A stretch of 7,733 bases of DNA, taken from contig WQWD01000108.1 in the NCBI GenBank assembly GCA_009785545.1, positions 1 to 7,733 on the forward strand, read 5' to 3'. Below are positions 1-7,200 of the stretch, in pieces; positions within the stretch are counted from its first letter, which is position 1, and each line of letters opens with the position of its first letter. The DNA comes from Treponema sp. GTDB lineage: Bacteria; Spirochaetota; Spirochaetia; Treponematales; Breznakiellaceae. Made by a program: the position numbers and the translations under genes. Under the pieces are notes generated by a model, which saw nothing but the letters and a program-made list of their open reading frames with translations, was not told the origin of the DNA and did not search any database.

Positions 1-1
1 A

Positions 2-1315
2 GACGAAAAAACATTGATTACTTCCGTAGAAAAATTAGACGCAGCCTGCCGAGAAATGGGAAAAGAGCCGGTACATTATGTACTTGGAAAACACGAAATC
101 GAAGATTTTCAAAAAGCCGACATGGTTTTAAAAAACCCAGGTGTAAGGCCGTCTTCTCCTTTTTTGCAGGCAGCAAAACGTATAGAAACGGATATTTCCC
201 TCTTTTTGGCGGAGTCTCCCGCAAGGCATTTTGCCGTTACAGGCACAAAAGGAAAATCGGGAACTTCTTCCGCTCTCCATTGGATATTGGCTCAAAACAG
301 AAAAATCGGGAGGGCATTCCTTGGCGGAAACATAACAGTTTCGCCTTTAACTTTCTTAAAAGACCTGACAGAAAATGACGATGTTGTTCTGGAACTGTCA
401 AGTTTCATGTTAGGGGACATAAAAAATCATAAAGCTCCCGATGGCAGTATGTTGTTAAAACCTGCTGTTTCAGTTTTAACTACCATCATGGAAGATCATC
501 TTGACAGATACGCCGATATGGATGAGTACATTGACGATAAGAGAAACATTTACCGTGGGCAAGATTCTTCCAACATCACAGTGGCAGGCGATGACTGGTG
601 GGGCAAAAGTTTTCACTCAGAATCAAAAGCACGCCCAATCATCTGGTCACGGGAAAAACTCTCCGAAGGACAAAGCGGAGGATGGCTGGATTCAAACGGA
701 GCGGGTTTTGCTCGTCTTTGGGATTGGGAAGGAGTGTCCGGGCAAATCGAGGAAATTGTTCCTGAAGTTGTTCTTACTCCGGGCGAACACCAAAAACTCA
801 ATATGTTATGCGCTGCGTTAGCCGCATACGGCAGCGGGATAAAAGCACAAAACATTTACGAAGCGTTATCCGCTTACAAAGGCATTGAACACCGCATTGA
901 GTTTTTCCATGAAGCGAACGGCATACGGTTTTACAATGACAGCGCCGCCACCATTCCGCAAGCCGCAGCAGCGTGCATTAATGCATTAAGCACGCAATCA
1001 AACCTTGTTCTTGTTACCGGCGGCACAGACAAAAACCTTGTTTTTTCTCCATTGTCTAATGTGTGCAAAAAACCCAAAGCTGTGATACTCCTTGCAGGTA
1101 CAGGCAGCGATAAACTTTGCAAGTTATTTGACGAAGAGGGTGTTTCCTACAGCGGCCCATTTGACAATCTTGACGAAGCAGTTTATACAGCTATCAGCAA
1201 AGCCAAAAGCGGCGATAATGTAGCGCTCTCTCCCGGCTGCGCAAGCTTTGGAATGTTCCTGAATGAATTTGATCGAGGCCGCAAGTGGAAGGAAGCAGTA
1301 ATCAGATTGAGTTAA
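2..1315 (+). CDS. murD: UDP-N-acetylmuramoyl-L-alanine--D-glutamate ligase (MurD), 5' end cut by window edge
   Basis: MurD is the cytoplasmic ATP-dependent ligase that adds D-glutamate to UDP-MurNAc-L-alanine in peptidoglycan precursor synthesis. The frame is open to the left edge. The first available start, a TTG at 14, falls inside the family's N-terminal domain, so roughly 30-40 residues, including the nucleotide-binding GxGxSG region, lie outside the window. Visible landmarks in order: VLGKH...ADMVLKNPGV (end of the N-terminal domain), the ATP-binding loop TGTKGKS at 239-259, GGNI, LELSSFMLGDI, the EDHLDRY motif, GEHQKLN, the KGIEHRIEF and NDSAAT block of the C-terminal ligase domain, TGGTDKN, and the closing LSPGCASFGMF and FDRGRKW. 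The loop has Lys where most MurD have Asn (TGTNGK). The stop is 14 bases before epmA, suggesting one transcript. MurC, MurE, MurF and folyl-polyglutamate ligase are relatives, but the DHLDRY, HRIEF and ASFGMF motifs fit MurD best. Confidence 0.95.
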   Translation, partial: DEKTLITSVEKLDAACREMGKEPVHYVLGKHEIEDFQKADMVLKNPGVRPSSPFLQAAKRIETDISLFLAESPARHFAVTGTKGKSGTSSALHWILAQNRKIGRAFLGGNITVSPLTFLKDLTENDDVVLELSSFMLGDIKNHKAPDGSMLLKPAVSVLTTIMEDHLDRYADMDEYIDDKRNIYRGQDSSNITVAGDDWWGKSFHSESKARPIIWSREKLSEGQSGGWLDSNGAGFARLWDWEGVSGQIEEIVPEVVLTPGEHQKLNMLCAALAAYGSGIKAQNIYEALSAYKGIEHRIEFFHEANGIRFYNDSAATIPQAAAACINALSTQSNLVLVTGGTDKNLVFSPLSNVCKKPKAVILLAGTGSDKLCKLFDEEGVSYSGPFDNLDEAVYTAISKAKSGDNVALSPGCASFGMFLNEFDRGRKWKEAVIRLS

Positions 1316-1329
1316 CGGAACTGCGATAA

Positions 1330-2316
1330 ATGGACTTGGAAATGCTGCGGCTTAGGGCTGCCATCATAAAACAGACTCGCTCATTTTTTGATACTAAAAA
1401 TTATCTTGAGCTTGACACTCCCCTGCTCTCTGATAATTTAATTCCCGAATCCTGTCTTGAAGTGTTTCAGACACAGAGGCTGTATCCCGAATGGAGTAAA
1501 CGAGAATCAAAACCTTTGTGGTTAATTCCTTCGCCGGAAATCTGGATGAAAAAAATCATCTCTCAACACCGTGTAAACGTATATCAAATTTGCAAGTGTT
1601 TTCGTAACGGAGAATCTACAGGCCGTCTTCACTCAAGCGAATTCACAATGCTTGAATACTACACAATGAACGCAGATTATATGGATTCACTTACGCTGAC
1701 AGAAAAATTTGTAAGCCGCCTGTCTTTATTAACCAACAAAAAACAACCACAATTTGAGCGCATAACAGTAGCCGAAGCTTTTGCCCGCTTTGCCGGTTTT
1801 GATCTTTTTGCCGCTGCCGAGAAAGAAGGGTTGATGGAGAAGGAAGCCAAAAGACTGGGGCTAGATCCCTTTCCCGACATGACTGTATCGGAACTATATG
1901 ATTTGATTTTTATTCACGCCGTAGAACCTCATCTTAAATCGGAAAATCCGATTTTTCTTCTTGATTATCCTGCGTTCGTGCCGTGTTTGGCAAAATTATC
2001 AGATAACGGCAGCACTGTTGAGCGGTGGGAACTGTACTGGAACGGCATAGAGCTGGCAAATTGTTTTTCGGAAGAAACAAATCCGCAAAGAGTAAAACAG
2101 TTTTTTATAAACGAAGAAACCGAAAAAAAACGCTGCGCTATTGTTCAACACGATGTCAATCATGATTACTATAAACTTTTTGAACAGCAAGGCGGGCAAG
2201 GTTTTCCCAAGTGCAGCGGCGTTGCGATGGGAATGGACAGGTTGATAATGATACTGACAGGAAGATCAACTATTGACAGCGTGTTGGAGCTGTCCGAATC
2301 AACAACCCCGCCCTGA
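1330..2316 (+). CDS. epmA: Elongation factor P--(R)-beta-lysine ligase (EpmA / PoxA / GenX)
   Basis: This is a 328-residue class II aminoacyl-tRNA synthetase catalytic core with no N-terminal anticodon-binding domain, the size and layout of EpmA (about 325 residues in E. coli). The family uses ATP to attach (R)-beta-lysine to a conserved lysine of elongation factor P, which helps ribosomes through polyproline stretches. Visible: SPE at 68-70, motif 2 CFRNGESTGRLHSSEFTMLEY from about residue 90, WELYWNGIELANCFSEE, and motif 3 GVAMGMDR at 297-304. Ala299 matches Ala298 of E. coli EpmA, a position that is Gly in true lysyl-tRNA synthetases and sets the substrate preference. A weak ribosome site (GGAA, 1317-1320) lies 9 bases before the ATG. 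It probably shares a transcript with murD. The last eight residues (LSESTTPP) are encoded by an inverted-repeat element, so the native C terminus may have been replaced. Neither efp nor epmB is in the window. Confidence 0.92.
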   Translation: MDLEMLRLRAAIIKQTRSFFDTKNYLELDTPLLSDNLIPESCLEVFQTQRLYPEWSKRESKPLWLIPSPEIWMKKIISQHRVNVYQICKCFRNGESTGRLHSSEFTMLEYYTMNADYMDSLTLTEKFVSRLSLLTNKKQPQFERITVAEAFARFAGFDLFAAAEKEGLMEKEAKRLGLDPFPDMTVSELYDLIFIHAVEPHLKSENPIFLLDYPAFVPCLAKLSDNGSTVERWELYWNGIELANCFSEETNPQRVKQFFINEETEKKRCAIVQHDVNHDYYKLFEQQGGQGFPKCSGVAMGMDRLIMILTGRSTIDSVLELSESTTPP

Positions 2317-2384
2317 AGTCGAACCTTCAGTTCGGCGAGGTATTAAACCCTCGCCACGAATAAGTTTCTAACTTTTCGGACAGC
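2289..2384. repeat. Structured inverted-repeat element with three internal hairpins at the epmA/metK junction
   Basis: A perfect 10-bp inverted repeat, GCTGTCCGAA (2289-2298) and TTCGGACAGC (2375-2384), encloses three hairpins. These are CTGAAG/CTTCAG (2313-2318 with 2325-2330, 6-base loop), GGCGAGG/CCTCGCC (2334-2340 with 2349-2355, 8-base loop) and AAGTT/AACTT (2362-2366 with 2370-2374, 3-base loop, abutting the outer stem). Folded, it would be a cloverleaf-like multibranch structure. ACCCCGCC (2305-2312) could instead pair with GGCGAGGT (2334-2341), with one mismatch that becomes a G-U pair in the minus-strand RNA. The element contains the epmA stop codon and lies 17 bases beyond the metK stop. 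No T-run follows on either strand, so it is not a standard terminator. It could be a dispersed palindromic repeat, an mRNA-stabilising 3' structure, or a two-way transcription barrier. The pairing is seen directly; the role is unknown. Confidence 0.7.
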
Positions 2385-2401
2385 CAACAAATGAACAAAT
2401 A

Positions 2402-3571
2402 TTACCCTATTGCTTTTTTTAATTCATCAATTTTGTCAGTTTTTTCCCACGAAAATTCCGGGCGGCCGAAATGACCGTAAGAAGCGGTTTTAAGATAAAT
2501 CGGGCGGCGAAGATCCAGCGTCTTGATTATTCCGGCAGGGCTTAAATCAAAAACTTTTAATATCGCTTTTTCGATTTGCTTTTCAGGGATTTTTCCAGTT
2601 CCAAAAGTATCTACCATAACTGAGACAGGATAGGGTACGCCAATAGCGTAGGCGAGCTGGATTTCACAGCGCTCGGCGAGCTTTGCCGCAACTATGTTTT
2701 TGGCAACATAACGTGATGCGTAAGCGCCGCTGCGATCAACCTTGGTTGGATCTTTGCCGGAAAACGCTCCGCCTCCGTGCCGTCCCATGCCACCGTATGT
2801 GTCAACAATGATCTTACGCCCGGAAAGCCCTGTGTCTCCAAACGGACCGCCGATTACAAAGCGGCCTGTCGGGTTAATGTAGTATTTGGTTTTATTGTCC
2901 AGAAGCCCTGTCGGCTCAAGCACAGGTTTAATAATTTTTTCTGTTAAGGTAGATTCAATCTCTTTGTAAGAAACATCGGGGTCATGTTGATGGGAAACAA
3001 CAACAGCGTCAATCCGAACAGGTTTATGCCCTTCGTATTCGATTGTCACCTGGCTTTTAGCGTCAGGGCGCAGCCATTTGACTGTTTTGTTTTTACGCAG
3101 CTTGGCGGCGTTAATCATGATTTTATGAGCAAGCATAATAGGCATCGGCATAAGCTCTTTTGTTTCGTTGCACGCAAAACCAAACATCATCCCCTGATCT
3201 CCGGCTCCCTGTTGGCCTTTAAATTTTTTCAGACCCGTGCCAGAAACTCCTTGCGAAATATCAGGTGATTGACTGTGAATCATGTTTAAAACAGACATTG
3301 AATTGCAATCAAGCCCGTAAGACGGATCTGTGTACCCAACTTCCTTTGCGATATTTCTGGCTAAACTGTCAATATCAACATAGGTTTTAGTTGTAATCTC
3401 CCCTCCCGCCAAAACAAGCGAAGTTGACGCAAAAGTCTCGCAGGCAACCCGGCTTTGCGGATCGTCTTTTAAGCAGGCATCAAGAATTGCGTCTGAAATT
3501 TGATCGCAAAGTTTATCAGGATGCCCCTCCCCAACTGATTCTGATGTGAATAAATACCTTGATGATTTCAT
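2402..3571 (-). CDS. metK: S-adenosylmethionine synthetase (methionine adenosyltransferase)
   Basis: MetK is the cytoplasmic enzyme that makes S-adenosylmethionine from methionine and ATP, releasing phosphate and pyrophosphate; the product is the main methyl donor. The protein is 389 residues from the chosen start, normal for bacterial MetK, and complete. Counting from that start, it shows TSESVGEGHPDK (residues 9-20, with the catalytic His17), the GAGDQGMMFGFACNET signature (from 122), DAKSQVTIEY, YINPTGRFVIGGPFGDTGLSGRK, the phosphate-binding GGGAFSGKD (265-273), and DRSGAYASRYVAKNIV. An ATG 12 bases further upstream (3583) would add MGVV. The internal ATG at 3571 is preferred because GGGGG sits 5 bases before it and MKxxxyLFTSES is the usual N terminus. 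It converges on epmA and appears to be transcribed alone. No SAM-I riboswitch consensus was found upstream. Confidence 0.97.
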   Translation of the reverse strand: MKSSRYLFTSESVGEGHPDKLCDQISDAILDACLKDDPQSRVACETFASTSLVLAGGEITTKTYVDIDSLARNIAKEVGYTDPSYGLDCNSMSVLNMIHSQSPDISQGVSGTGLKKFKGQQGAGDQGMMFGFACNETKELMPMPIMLAHKIMINAAKLRKNKTVKWLRPDAKSQVTIEYEGHKPVRIDAVVVSHQHDPDVSYKEIESTLTEKIIKPVLEPTGLLDNKTKYYINPTGRFVIGGPFGDTGLSGRKIIVDTYGGMGRHGGGAFSGKDPTKVDRSGAYASRYVAKNIVAAKLAERCEIQLAYAIGVPYPVSVMVDTFGTGKIPEKQIEKAILKVFDLSPAGIIKTLDLRRPIYLKTASYGHFGRPEFSWEKTDKIDELKKAIG

Positions 3572-3576
3572 AACAA

Positions 3577-3581
3577 CCCCC
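3577..3581 (-). promoter_or_regulatory. Ribosome-binding site that decides the metK start
   Basis: GGGGG on the minus strand lies 5 bases before the ATG at 3571. It overlaps the G of the upstream in-frame ATG at 3583, so that ATG cannot use it. No good Shine-Dalgarno sequence precedes the upstream ATG (the bases there are CAAATTAA). Flanking AACAA and TTGTT could form a weak 5-bp hairpin that leaves the GGGGG in its loop. Confidence 0.6.
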
Positions 3582-3616
3582 ATTTAATTTGTTGCCGCTT
3601 GTTGGCGGATTAAGAC

Positions 3617-3645
3617 AGTGTAAGAAAAAAACGCCTCTTTTGCAA
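3617..3645 (-). promoter_or_regulatory. Candidate sigma-70-type promoter of metK
   Basis: Read on the minus strand, TTGCAA (3640-3645) is followed after 17 bases by TACACT (3617-3622). Each box matches 4 of 6 consensus positions and the spacing is ideal. Transcription would begin near 3610, giving a leader of about 40 bases before the metK ATG. The -35 box lies inside the hairpin annotated at 3624-3650, so only one of the two readings may be real. Confidence 0.4.
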
Positions 3646-3650
3646 GACGC
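3624..3650 (-). terminator. Terminator-like hairpin with T-run upstream of metK
   Basis: On the minus strand, GCGTCTT (3644-3650) can pair with AAGAGGC (3633-3639) across a GCAA tetraloop, with one G-G mismatch. A G and then seven T's follow (3625-3631). This is the shape of a Rho-independent terminator facing metK. It could end leftward transcription from upstream, act as an attenuator in a longer metK leader, or be a relic. No minus-strand gene lies immediately upstream that would need it. Confidence 0.4.
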
Positions 3651-3756
3651 CCCCGTACAAGCTCCAGCGGCGGTGCGTTTGCGCAATTATGGCTATTGGG
3701 TATCTGTCACCGTGGCAGGGCAACAATATAGACACTGCGATTTAGTGCAGATTTAG
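3651..3756. other. Non-coding stretch between the metK promoter region and the transposase remnant
   Basis: I see no supportable gene here. It contains the 8-base palindrome TTGCGCAA (3679-3686) and a 6-bp hairpin CTGTCA/TGGCAG (3704-3709 with 3713-3718, loop CCG, one T-G pair). The minus strand keeps a short open frame from here through the metK leader (ANAPPLELVRG... ending near 3588), but it has no start codon or ribosome site and is probably not translated. The transposase-like frame does not extend convincingly left of the TAG at 3754-3756. Confidence 0.4.
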
Positions 3757-3981
3757 CGTTTTAAAAGACGCAGGATACGAACAGTCACCGATATAAAGTT
3801 TTTAAGCGTAAAAAAGAATTGGAAAGATATAAAAAGCATAATTGAATACCGATGCGAAAGAACGGTCAAAGGCGAAACGAGTATAACTCATAAGTATTAC
3901 ATCAGCAGTAAAGACGCGTCTGCCGAAGAGTTTGGCAGGATAATCCGAAATCATTGGTTTATAGAAAACAATATTACATGA
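3757..3981 (+). pseudogene. Degraded C-terminal fragment of an ISAs1/H-repeat-family transposase
   Basis: The frame from 3757 to the TGA at 3979-3981 encodes about 74 residues with no start codon. It aligns by eye to the C-terminal third of ISAs1-type transposases: RIRTVTDIKFL, then NWKDIKSI (family W-x-GLKSI), ERTVKGETSITHKYYISS (family TSTERRYYISSL), AEEFGRIIRNHW and the hallmark HWFIEN (family HWGIEN, 3952-3969). The frame stops just after this motif, where intact members continue LHWVLDV and a further 60 or so residues. In-frame stops bound it on both sides (TAG at 3754, TGA at 3979). Everything upstream, including the main catalytic part, is missing or unrecognisable. No terminal inverted repeats or target duplication were identified. 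It is an old, immobile relic. Confidence 0.72.
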
Positions 3982-3990
3982 TTTTCCATA

Positions 3991-4014
3991 CTTGCTTGCA
4001 CAGGGGCGAGCAAG
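3991..4014 (+). terminator. Hairpin after the transposase remnant, possible weak terminator
   Basis: CTTGCTTGC (3991-3999) pairs with GCGAGCAAG (4006-4014) across a 6-base loop, nine pairs with one G-T. The sequence that follows is GGCTTTTC, only four T's, so termination would be weak. It starts 10 bases after the stop codon of the transposase fragment and ends 43 bases before the cysteine-rich gene, so it might insulate that gene from read-through. Confidence 0.35.
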
Positions 4015-4057
4015 GGCTTTTCACAATGCTGTATTTTTTATACACTGATGTATCAAT

Positions 4058-4255
4058 ATGAAACCAATATGCTGCCAAAAAACAACAGGATGTGCTTGCC
4101 CAAAAAAAGAATGTCCCAGACACGGGATATGCTGCGCTTGTGTAAAAAACCACAGAGAATCAGACAGTTTAACGCATTGTTTATTTCCCGACAATAACGG
4201 CGACAAAACTTTGGAAAACTTTTATCTAAAATTGAAAAAACGATTTGAATTATAA
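4058..4255 (+). CDS. Small cysteine-rich protein, probable metal-binding, DUF6485-like
   Basis: The 65-residue product has eight or more cysteines in its first two thirds: C5, C6, C12, C14, C19, C25, C26, C28 and C41, with H32 and H40 nearby. The core PKKECPRHGICCACVKNH followed by HCLFP resembles the small conserved CxxKGxCCxCxxYH...PxCxFP proteins that I associate with DUF6485; their function is not known. The spacing suggests a zinc or iron-sulphur knuckle. No signal peptide or membrane segment is visible, and the C-terminal third is charged (LKLKKRFEL). The ATG at 4058 is the only sensible start, but no clear Shine-Dalgarno sequence precedes it. The stop is 29 bases before the helicase start on the same strand. 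The family assignment is from memory and the metal binding is inferred. Confidence 0.7.
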   Translation: MKPICCQKTTGCACPKKECPRHGICCACVKNHRESDSLTHCLFPDNNGDKTLENFYLKLKKRFEL

Positions 4256-4272
4256 AATAAACGAATTATAAT
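4245..4272 (+). promoter_or_regulatory. Candidate promoter of the SNF2 helicase gene, giving a near-leaderless mRNA
   Basis: A perfect TATAAT (4267-4272) is preceded after 16 bases by TTGAAT (4245-4250, 4 of 6 to TTGACA). The -35 box overlaps the last codons of the cysteine-rich gene. Transcription would start around 4279, about 5-6 bases before the ATG at 4285. The region is very AT-rich, so a chance TATAAT cannot be excluded. Confidence 0.45.
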
Positions 4273-4284
4273 ATATTTATCGCT

Positions 4285-7200
4285 ATGAAAAATTTGTATG
4301 GTGTAACTCCTTGGGGACGCTGGTTTATTGACATACTCGACAGCTACAAAATGGGGGAAAGGCTCGAACGAGGCAGACGGTATGCCAACGCCGGCAAAGT
4401 GCTTTCCCTTGAATTAACAGAAGGCAGAGCTGCCGCAAAAGTCGAAGGAAAAAGCAGTCCATTTTATCGTGTATCAATAAGCTTCTCTCCGTTAAAAGAC
4501 GCAGAAAAAGTCTATGACATGATAGAACGAGATCTGCCGCTGCTGGCGCAGATTGCTTCAGGCGAGCTTCCTGAAACTTTTTTGCATAAACTAAAAAAAG
4601 AAGGCATTAACCTGATTCCCACACACTGGCGTGAGATGAGAAGGTTTTGCACTTGCCCTGATTACGGCGATCCATGCAAACACATGGCGGCGCTTTATTA
4701 CATCATTGCAAGAGAAATCGACGCTAACCCGCAAGCACTTTTCCGTCTGCGTGGAATGGATTTAACCAACCGTTTTGGCAAAGCTGCCGCTCGCACCATT
4801 GCGTCGCCGTTTACAGTTAAATTTTCCGCAAAAGAAAAACTTTTAAAAAATGACAGTTCACAAATTAACGACGATTCAAGTTTTTCAAGAGAGCCTTTGG
4901 AATTCGAAGAAATCCCGCATTGCGGACATATTATCACTTCGCTTCTGCCGCCTAACCCGCCGTTTTCCAACAAAGATTTTGCGGGTGTTATGGCGGAGTT
5001 TTACCATCTTTGCACGCAAACAGAGCTGGAAAGTTATTTGTATACAAACACAGGCAAAGGATGGGAACAAGCCGAAACAGACGAAGAAAACCTCGCCCAA
5101 ACAGAACATGATTTTTCCCGTTCTCATTGGACTGTGTTTTGCCCAAACCTTATCCCCGGAACAGACCCTGTACTCCAGGCGGAAGATATAAAGGGCGGCA
5201 GTAAACGTTACTCGCTTTTTGAAGCCTTCAGGTATTTTGTGCAGTTTTCGTCAGATGACGGCACAAACTCCTATAATTTTTTGTTTTACTTTTTTAAGTA
5301 TTTGTATTTTTTATGTTCGGCAGGGGCGTTTATCCCATTTGTCCATGTTGATACCGATGATACCTTAAAAATAATTTGGAGGCCCTTTGAAACGCTGCCT
5401 TCGGTTTCACAAACACTAGAAAAAATAGCACAGCGGGAATGCGGAATGTTAAAAACTTCTTCATCGTTTAAAATAAATTTAACCAATAAACAGGTAAATA
5501 CGGCAGGAAAACAGACAGTAAGCGGAAAAAGCGTGGTTGATCTTCTTGCATCTGCTTTTTTAAGCGAATGGGTCAGGCATAAATTTGTTATTTTTCATAA
5601 AAAACTAAACAAAGAAAATAACAATGAATTAAAACAATTGTTAAATCTTTTTTATATGCGAATGTTTATCGATGTGTCTGCCCCTGCCAAACGTTCTCTT
5701 CCAATGGCTATTGACAGATGGCTTTCCGTACTTCATATAGATTTTTCCGCCTATCGTTATGCGATCAACATCAAAGATCAGTCTTCACGCAGCGAAGAAG
5801 GCGCACATGATTTTATGAATTTTGCAATTTCCATGGACACAATTACAGAAACTGACTCAGGCGCAAAAAAAACAACTCTAAACAAATGCAGCGATTTGGA
5901 AATTCTTAAAGCGCCGATTGCTTTGTCCAATTACCTGCCGGAAATCAAAGACCTTTTTACAAAACAAAATGTTACTCTTAGCGAAATCCGCCTTGTTTCT
6001 TTCATGGATTCGGCGTCTCCCCTGCTTGGACGTCTTGGCATAACCATAAATCTGCCAAAAGCTCTCGCAAAAGAATTAAAACCACGCATTGTAGTCAAGG
6101 GAAAAACCGAAGGATCATTGGTAAAACATCTTGATTTAAACGCCTTGCAGGAATTTGAATGGCAAATAGCAATCGGCGATGAAGTAATGTCACTTAAAGA
6201 ATTTGAAAAACTGCTCAAATTAAAACGCACGATGGTTCGTTTTAGAGACGGTTTTGTCAAAATGAAGGCCGAAGAATTTTCACGTTTGTTAAAAAACGCA
6301 AAATCCGCCCCTCCCGATTTAAATGATTTTTTAAAAGCGCATTTTTCAGGCGATTCTGTTCTTGAGTTTGACGCCCGTGAAACTATCGACAATCTTTTCC
6401 GTGAGCAAAATTTTCCCATTCCGACTTCTCTTAACGCTGATCTGCGTCCTTATCAGGTACGAGGTTATAACTGGGTTTGTTCACTTTTGCTTTCCGGCTT
6501 CGGCTGCATACTCGCTGACGACATGGGACTGGGAAAAACAATCCAATCAATAACGGCAATTCTGCGCCTAAAAGAAGAAAAATTATTGGGCGAAGGCTGT
6601 CTTATTGTCGCACCGGCAGCTCTGCTTATCAATTGGGAAAAAGAACTTGACCGATTTGCTCCGTCATTAAAAGTTTCACGTTATCATGGAAGCGGCCGCC
6701 GTTTTGACAAAAAAAGCGATGTATTTCTTACTACTTATCAGACTACAGTACGTGATTCGGAAAAACTAAAAAAGAAAACTTTTTCTCTGCTTCTTGTAGA
6801 CGAAGCTCACCTGATGAAAAACGCCCAAACTCGTGTTTCCCGCACAGTTAAACATCTTCGTTCAAAATACCGCCTTGCCCTTTCCGGGACGCCTGTAGAA
6901 AACCGTCTGGAAGATCTTCGCTCACTTTTTGATTTTATTCTGCCGGGTTATCTGGGAGACGCTGCTAAATTCAAAGAACAGTACCGTATCCCTATCGAAG
7001 TTATGCGAAACAAAGAAAAAGCCAAAGATTTGCAAAGGATTACTTCCCCATTTCTTATGCGGAGGGTAAAAACCGACAAAAAAATTATAAGCGATTTACC
7101 GGATAAAGTTGTTATCAACGAATACGCCGTACTCGAAAAAGAGCAGGCTGCGTTATACGAAACTGTCGTTTCTGAATCTGTTAAAAAATCAGAAAATATC

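Noticed and set aside
501..821. Second + strand open frame inside murD
   Set aside because: It overlaps conserved MurD motifs in another frame and its translation has no recognisable domain.
2289..2384. tRNA or tmRNA-like gene on the minus strand
   Set aside because: A cloverleaf shape and a GGTTCGAC string are present, but the stem lengths are wrong, the TTCGA does not sit in a 5-bp/7-base T-arm, and there is no recognisable anticodon arm or CCA end.
3572..3583. metK starting at the upstream ATG (3583)
   Set aside because: The GGGGG ribosome site lies between the two ATGs and can serve only the internal one; the extra MGVV is not typical of the family.
3572..3800. SAM riboswitch upstream of metK
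   Set aside because: The minus strand lacks the SAM-I core (GAGGGA...GGCAACC) and I could not recognise SAM-II or SMK-box signatures. Only an attenuator-like hairpin remains.
4040..4053. ATACA/TGTAT hairpin before the cysteine-rich gene
   Set aside because: A 5-bp AT-rich stem is too weak and too easily produced by chance in this AT-rich leader.
4850..5191. 113-codon + strand frame inside the helicase gene
   Set aside because: It is out of frame within the continuous helicase reading frame and its translation is basic and low in conserved features.
5281..5319. Transmembrane helix in the helicase (LFYFFKYLYFLC)
   Set aside because: It is short, contains a lysine, is rich in aromatic rather than aliphatic residues, and lies in a cytoplasmic helicase-associated region.
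5931..6419. 162-codon open frame on the minus strand
   Set aside because: It lies wholly antisense to the SNF2 helicase coding region, resembles no known protein, and is serine-, arginine- and phenylalanine-rich, as expected of a shadow frame.
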